64,000 nucleotides of DNA from Prinsepia uniflora. Its lineage: Eukaryota; Streptophyta; Magnoliopsida; Rosales; Rosaceae. Each line of letters starts with the position of its first letter. Within the stretch, counting starts at the first letter, position 1. The notes under the pieces are model-generated. The model saw only the letters and a list, made by a program, of their open reading frames with translations. It ran no database searches and was not told where the DNA came from. Both the position numbers and the translations under genes were made by a program. Below, piece after piece: positions 59,119-64,000 of the stretch. Location of the stretch: contig CM064876.1 of the NCBI GenBank assembly GCA_032719365.1, forward strand, positions 63,669,864-63,733,863, read 5' to 3'.

Positions 59119-62100
59119 ATGGCCGCCCAACCCACTCCTGCAGCCGCCACCCTTAACCCTAATCTCCCACCTACCACCGACACCACCTTCCCCTTTTCAT
59201 CTCTCATCTCCATCAACGCCGCCCAGTTCCCTGTGAAACTGACCGCCACCAACTTCTTCCCGTGGCGAGCACAATTCAATGCTCTCCTACTCGGCTACGA
59301 TCTCATGGGGTATGTTGATGGTACCCGTCCCTGCCCACCCGCAACTGAAACCCTAGCCCGTGCTCTGTGGTTTCGCCAGGATCAGCTCATCCTTCATGCG
59401 ATCCTTGGCTCTGTCTCTCCTCAGGTAGTAACCCTGATCGCTGCTGCCAAAACTTCAGAGGCAGCCTGGACCCGCCTCACACGGCTCTATGCCAGCAAGG
59501 CTCGAGCTCGTGTTCTCGGCCTTAAGGAGCGGTTGACTCTCCTTCGCCGTGACAATCGTCCTGTTACTGATTACCTACAGGAAGTCCGTCTTCTCTCAGA
59601 CGAACTGGCTGCCATTGATGCCCCCCTCTCAGACGATGATCTCCTTCTCTACGTCCTTAATGGCGTCGGCTCTGCCTTTAAGGATATTTCTGCTGCTGTT
59701 CGTTCTCGAGACACTCCTGTCTCCTTTGAGAACCTGCACGATATGCTGGTACAGCATGAGGCTGCCACCACACGTGAAGCCCCTGCTTCCCCCCAACCCC
59801 CCATCACTGCAAATCCGGCCAACACAGCCCGTGGCACTTCCTATAACCGTCAGCCAAGAGGCTCTTCTGACTCCCGGAGCTCCTACCAGCAGTCTGACCA
59901 CCGTGGTTACTCCTCCAACCGATCTTCTCAGCCCTCCACCAGCAATCGCAGGTCCAATTCAAACCAAGGCAGCGGCTATCGAGGGTTCTGTCAATGGTGT
60001 GGCATACAGGGGCATAGCGCCAAGCGCTGTCCACAACTTCAACAAAATTCTGCTGCCCAACCCGTAGCCAATCCAACCAACCCGGGCGCCTCCTCACCTT
60101 GGCTCCTCGATTCTGGTGCATCTCACCATGTGACCGCCTCCCCTCACCATCTGTCTGCTGTTTCTGAATACCAGGGCCCAGACGAGATCATCATTGGTAA
60201 CGGTAAAGGGCTTGACATCACCCATGTCGGCTCCACCACTCTATCCTCTCCCTCTACTAAATCCTTTCATCTCCATAATGTTCTCTGTGCACCTCAAATC
60301 ACCAGAAATATTCTTTCTATTTCTCAGTTTAACAAACAGCACAATACTTCTATTGAACTCTTCCCCTCTTGTTTTCATGTGAAGGATCTAAGCACGGGGG
60401 CGGTTCTCCTTCAAGGCCCGAGTAAGGATGGTGTCTACGAGTGGTCACCTGCAACCTTACATCAACCACAGGCACTGGTAGGCATTGCTGTTTCACCCAA
60501 TCTCTGGCATCGTCGTCTTGGTCATCCCCACTCCAAAGTCCTCCACAACGTTCTTCGTCAATCCTCCATCAATCTGTCTCCCAAGCTTAAAGAGTCCCCA
60601 TGTTTGTCATGTCTTTGTAACAAGAGTCATAGGCTGCCATTTGGCACCTCCTCCCTTCACAGTCATCGTCCTTTACAATTAATATATACTGATGTGTGGG
60701 GTCTTGCCCCTCACATTTCCATTGACTGTTTTTCTTATTACATTATCTTTGTTGACCACTACACCAAATATACATGGCTTTATCCTCTAAAGAAAAAATC
60801 TGATGTCTTTTCCACATTCATTGATTTCAAAACTCTTGTCGAAAAATACTTTCAACATCCTATTCAGACTCTTTACACTGATGGTGGTGGTGAATTCACC
60901 AAACTCAAACCCTTCTTTGCCACCCACGGCATCAATCACCTTCTTACCCCCCCTCACACTCCCCAACACAATGGTGTGGCTGAACGACGTCATCGTCATC
61001 TTGTTGAAACCGGCCTCACCCTCCTTCATCAAGCTAACCTACCTCTAACTTTCTGGACCTATGCCTTCAAAACAGCCGCATACCTCATCAACCGGCTTCC
61101 TACCTCCATTCTCAACAACCAATCTCCATATACTGCCCTCTTCCAACAGCCACCCAACTACCACCGTCTCCGAACCTTTGGCTGTCTTTGTTTCCCTTGG
61201 CTCCGGCCCTACAACTCCAATAAACTGCAGCCTCGATCTACTCCCTGCCTCTTTCTCGGCTACTCTCTAAATCAAAGTGCATACCTCTGCTATGATACTT
61301 CAGCTCACCGTCTCTATGTCTCCCGTCATGTCCAGTTTGATGAGTCCACCTACCCTGGTCTAAGTCTCCCGTCCGCTGTTCCTCATGTTTCTCCCGATGC
61401 CTTCCACCAATGGCTCTCCTCCCAGCCTCTTGTCTCTACTCTTCCAGTGTCTGATTCAGCTGCTTCACCAGTGCCTGCACAGTCAACACCTTCCCCTGAA
61501 GGCCACTTGGATTCATCCTCCTCACTTGTTCTTGACGCTGCATCTGCCCCTGCCTTAGTTCCAGCACAGAACCTGCCCCACACCACCATCAGCACCACGG
61601 CCTTCCCTCCACCTCCTATCCCTCCGCCCCCTGCACCACCTACTCTTCGTACATATACACGGCGGTCCTCACGGCCGGCCCCCACCCCTGCTCCTCCACC
61701 CCCCCAGCCAGCCCCCACGGCTTCCCCTCCCCCTCTAACCCCTACACCACCAGCACCCACTCATCCCATGCTCACCCGCAGCAAAACTGGCTGTCTTCCC
61801 CAAATTCCCAACTATGCCCTCACGACAACCGCCCATCCCCTCCCTCTCCTTGAACCCACTTGTGTTTCCCAGGCTGTGAAACACCCACAGTGGCGCTCTG
61901 CCATGTCCGAAGAGCTAAATGCCCTCATTCATAATGGCACATGGGTCCTGGTCCCTCCTCAGCCTACCCAGAATGTCATTGGCAACAAATGGGTCTTCCG
62001 GATCAAACGGAAGCCCAATGGAGCTGTTGATCGATTCAAGGCCAGACTTGTGGCTAAGGGCTATCACCAACGCCCAGGCCTGGACTTCACTGCTACTTAC

Positions 62101-63474
62101 AGCCCCGTGGTCAAGCCCACAACTATTCGACTGATTCTCCATCTCAGTGTGGCCCATGGTTGGCCCATACGACAGCTGGACGTCAACAATGCATTTCTGC
62201 AAGGCACCCTTACCGAGACTGTCTACATGGCACAACCTGCTGGATTTGTGGATCCCCACAACCCTACTTATGTCTGCCAGCTGAAAAAGGCCCTATACGG
62301 TCTCAAACAGGCACCCCGGGCCTGGTATCAAGAGCTTCACTCTTTCCTTCTGGCCAACGGCTTTGTCAATGCCAAATCCGATGCCTCTCTTTTCCTCTAC
62401 AGGCAAGGCTCTCACGTTCTTTACTTCCTCGTTTATGTTGACGATCTTATTGTTACAGGCAGTGACTCTTCCCTCATCTCAAAGTTCATCACCACATTGG
62501 CCACCCGGTTTTCTATCAAGGATCTCGGCACCTTGAACTACTTCTTGGGCGTGGAAGTTCTGCCCACCTCTGATGGTCTCTTTCTGTCCCAGCATCAATA
62601 TCTGCAGGATATTCTCACCATGGTGCATATGGAGGGGGCCAAACCCGTGTCCACCCCCTTGGCCGTTTCTCCACCTCTCCTTCTCAATGATGGCTCCCCG
62701 CCAACTGATGCTACTCTCTTTCGTAGAGTGGTGGGCAGCCTGCAGTACCTAAACTTAACCCGCCCGGATGTCTCCTATGCTGTAAACCGTCTCTCCCAAT
62801 TTATGCATGCTCCCACGGATCTTCATTGGCAGGCCCTAAAACGTGTTCTACGCTACCTCAAGGGCACTGTTCTCTATGGCCTCCCCATCCGCCGCACTGC
62901 CACCTATCATCTACATGCTGTTGCTCACTCCTTCAGCACACTCAGTGCCTTTTCAGATGCTGACTGGGCTGGTGACCATGACGACCGCAAGTCCACCACA
63001 GCATATCTTGTTTACCTAGGTGGTAACCTAATATCTTGGAGCTCACGCAAACAACGGTCCGTCTCCCGCTCTTCAACCGAGGCTGAATACAGGGCTGTTG
63101 CCTCCACCACTGCAGAATTACTCTGGGTTCAATCCCTCATGCGGGAGCTCAGTATTCAGGCCACAGGAACACCTACCATTTCCTGCGACAACCTCGGCAC
63201 CACATTCTACTGTGCCAATCCTGCTCTACACTCCAGGATGAAACATGTGGACATTGACTTCCACTTTGTTCGTGATCAGGTCACCCGTGGCCTTCTTCAT
63301 GTCCACCATGTTCCCACTGATGATCAACTCGCAGATGCCCTCACCAAACCCCTGCCGCGCCCACGGTTCCAGCTCCTCCGTGACAAGATTGGCGTCGCAG
63401 ACGGCTCCACCATCTTGCGGGGGCGTGATAAAGATACCCGGGAATCCCAGGAGATTGAGGATCAATCTCCCTGA
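59119..63474 (+). CDS. Copia gag-pol polyprotein, intact (1451 residues)
   Basis: A single uninterrupted frame from ATG 59119. In order: gag (about 30-240), CCHC knuckle CQWCGIQGHSAKRC (about 291-304), protease LLDSGASHHVT (Asp at about 331), GAG-pre-integrase with WHRRLGH, integrase with catalytic Asp about 524 (YTDVWG), Asp about 588 (YTDGGGEF) and Glu about 622 (NGVAERR), a Pro/Ser-rich linker (about 750-890), reverse transcriptase (NKWVFRIKRKPNG; YVDD at about 1106-1109), and RNase H (SDADWAGD at about 1280; RSSTEAEYRA). All expected catalytic residues are present. The frame runs through the polypurine tract and ends 49 bases inside the 3' LTR. Its C-rich codon use differs from the AT-rich surroundings. 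It is probably a recent insertion that could still be competent; expression is not shown. Confidence 0.97.
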   Translation: MAAQPTPAAATLNPNLPPTTDTTFPFSSLISINAAQFPVKLTATNFFPWRAQFNALLLGYDLMGYVDGTRPCPPATETLARALWFRQDQLILHAILGSVSPQVVTLIAAAKTSEAAWTRLTRLYASKARARVLGLKERLTLLRRDNRPVTDYLQEVRLLSDELAAIDAPLSDDDLLLYVLNGVGSAFKDISAAVRSRDTPVSFENLHDMLVQHEAATTREAPASPQPPITANPANTARGTSYNRQPRGSSDSRSSYQQSDHRGYSSNRSSQPSTSNRRSNSNQGSGYRGFCQWCGIQGHSAKRCPQLQQNSAAQPVANPTNPGASSPWLLDSGASHHVTASPHHLSAVSEYQGPDEIIIGNGKGLDITHVGSTTLSSPSTKSFHLHNVLCAPQITRNILSISQFNKQHNTSIELFPSCFHVKDLSTGAVLLQGPSKDGVYEWSPATLHQPQALVGIAVSPNLWHRRLGHPHSKVLHNVLRQSSINLSPKLKESPCLSCLCNKSHRLPFGTSSLHSHRPLQLIYTDVWGLAPHISIDCFSYYIIFVDHYTKYTWLYPLKKKSDVFSTFIDFKTLVEKYFQHPIQTLYTDGGGEFTKLKPFFATHGINHLLTPPHTPQHNGVAERRHRHLVETGLTLLHQANLPLTFWTYAFKTAAYLINRLPTSILNNQSPYTALFQQPPNYHRLRTFGCLCFPWLRPYNSNKLQPRSTPCLFLGYSLNQSAYLCYDTSAHRLYVSRHVQFDESTYPGLSLPSAVPHVSPDAFHQWLSSQPLVSTLPVSDSAASPVPAQSTPSPEGHLDSSSSLVLDAASAPALVPAQNLPHTTISTTAFPPPPIPPPPAPPTLRTYTRRSSRPAPTPAPPPPQPAPTASPPPLTPTPPAPTHPMLTRSKTGCLPQIPNYALTTTAHPLPLLEPTCVSQAVKHPQWRSAMSEELNALIHNGTWVLVPPQPTQNVIGNKWVFRIKRKPNGAVDRFKARLVAKGYHQRPGLDFTATYSPVVKPTTIRLILHLSVAHGWPIRQLDVNNAFLQGTLTETVYMAQPAGFVDPHNPTYVCQLKKALYGLKQAPRAWYQELHSFLLANGFVNAKSDASLFLYRQGSHVLYFLVYVDDLIVTGSDSSLISKFITTLATRFSIKDLGTLNYFLGVEVLPTSDGLFLSQHQYLQDILTMVHMEGAKPVSTPLAVSPPLLLNDGSPPTDATLFRRVVGSLQYLNLTRPDVSYAVNRLSQFMHAPTDLHWQALKRVLRYLKGTVLYGLPIRRTATYHLHAVAHSFSTLSAFSDADWAGDHDDRKSTTAYLVYLGGNLISWSSRKQRSVSRSSTEAEYRAVASTTAELLWVQSLMRELSIQATGTPTISCDNLGTTFYCANPALHSRMKHVDIDFHFVRDQVTRGLLHVHHVPTDDQLADALTKPLPRPRFQLLRDKIGVADGSTILRGRDKDTRESQEIEDQSP
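63414..63425 (+). promoter_or_regulatory. Polypurine tract of the Copia element
   Basis: The purine-rich TTGCGGGGGCG directly precedes the 3' LTR start TGATAAAG. It lies within the last codons of the polyprotein. Confidence 0.8.
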
Positions 63475-63684
63475 TTCCCAGATCTCAGAAGTCAAAGGAA
63501 TTCATTCAATTCCTTCCTAAAACTGTCCTAGGATCTTTGTAGATACTTCCCTAGTTAGGTCCACGATTTCCTACCTAGTTTATAATTGTTTTCCTACTTA
63601 GACTTACCTAGGAACTGTATAAATAGGCCTCTCCTATTGTAAAGTATCATTCAGTTAATAAACAAGGAAATTCATACCACTTTA
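63426..63684 (+). mobile_element. 3' LTR of the Copia element
   Basis: It is identical by eye to 58805-59063 over 259 bp. The polyprotein stop codon (63472-63474) is inside it. Beyond it the host sequence resumes with 'gtacaaggatttc'. Confidence 0.95.
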
Positions 63685-64000
63685 GTACAAGGATTTCTAT
63701 TGTTAAATAAGAACGGTGGTTAAATTTATAGCGTTTGAATAATTTATACATATAGTACGAATCATATGATTAATTTTGGAGTTATGACTGCTTTCTGCCA
63801 TTATACTAGCACTTTCCCAAGTGTTGTGTGCATGTGAGATTGCTGTTTTATCCTTTTCTCCTTTTATCTTAAATATAAGTTGTCAGAAAATGATGTTTTC
63901 TATTGTGTTTATTTTAAGTGGCCATTCTTTTGGACATCCCAAAATAAGGAATATACTAGTTGAATTCAGTTTTCCATGAGATTTGTAATTGTTCGGAACT
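63685..64000 (+). other. Host flank with a decayed SINE tail
   Basis: Positions about 63716-63862 match the tail half of the SINE at 58222-58408 loosely (TACATATAGTACGAA, then 'gtgcatgtgagattgctg'). The rest is AT-rich with no gene. Confidence 0.4.

Overview
This is a window of nuclear DNA from a flowering plant, most likely a eudicot. The evidence is spliced genes of plant type (a SHAQKYF-class 1R-MYB factor and a PP2C first exon), AT-rich intergenic sequence, plant Ty3 and Copia retrotransposons with methionine-tRNA priming, and a tRNA-derived SINE. I cannot name the species. More than half of the window is transposable-element sequence.

Layout: 1-4258 is a stack of long terminal repeats (LTRs) of one large Ty3 family in both orientations. 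4259-8188 is AT-rich intergenic DNA with a 1.2-kb non-autonomous element, ending in the promoter of the MYB gene. 8189-11940 is the one complete host gene, a three-exon MYBS3-type transcription factor. 11941-22234 holds its 3' flank, a CGGTT-rich element, a solo LTR, and a decayed WD40 gene related to CstF-50 with a second solo LTR inside an exon. 22235-29080 is a broken plus-strand Ty3 element with a third solo LTR inside its reverse transcriptase. 29081-36410 is a minus-strand Ty3 element with one LTR and a polyprotein in a single frame interrupted only by stops. 36411-40053 repeats part of 19127-22234 (LTR end, CstF-50 exons and flank), so this is a segmental duplication with a further 557-bp tandem duplication inside it. 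40054-48348 is a decayed Ty3 gag-protease remnant followed by antisense coding-like sequence, itself hit by an LTR. 48349-49300 is part of an LTR of another family. 50056-50541 is a PP2C first exon whose remaining exons I could not find. 50939-54095 holds two head-to-tail 0.7-kb repeats and an inverted copy of the 1.2-kb element. 55716-55811 may be an orphan first exon. 58805-63684 is a complete Copia element with two identical 259-bp LTRs and an uninterrupted 1451-residue polyprotein.

The host genes do not form a pathway. The MYB factor is probably a nuclear repressor of the MYBS3/KUA1 type. The CstF-50 copies are dead remnants of an mRNA 3'-end-processing gene, and the PP2C exon is probably a 5' fragment. 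The main story is genome turnover: solo LTR formation, nested insertion, duplication and one very recent Copia insertion. I saw no new biochemical system. The most unusual points are the datable order of events in the CstF-50 duplication, the two-orientation LTR junction at 36396-36411, the palindromic bZIP-type site clusters in the large LTRs, and the antisense coding-like sequence in the Ty3 remnant.
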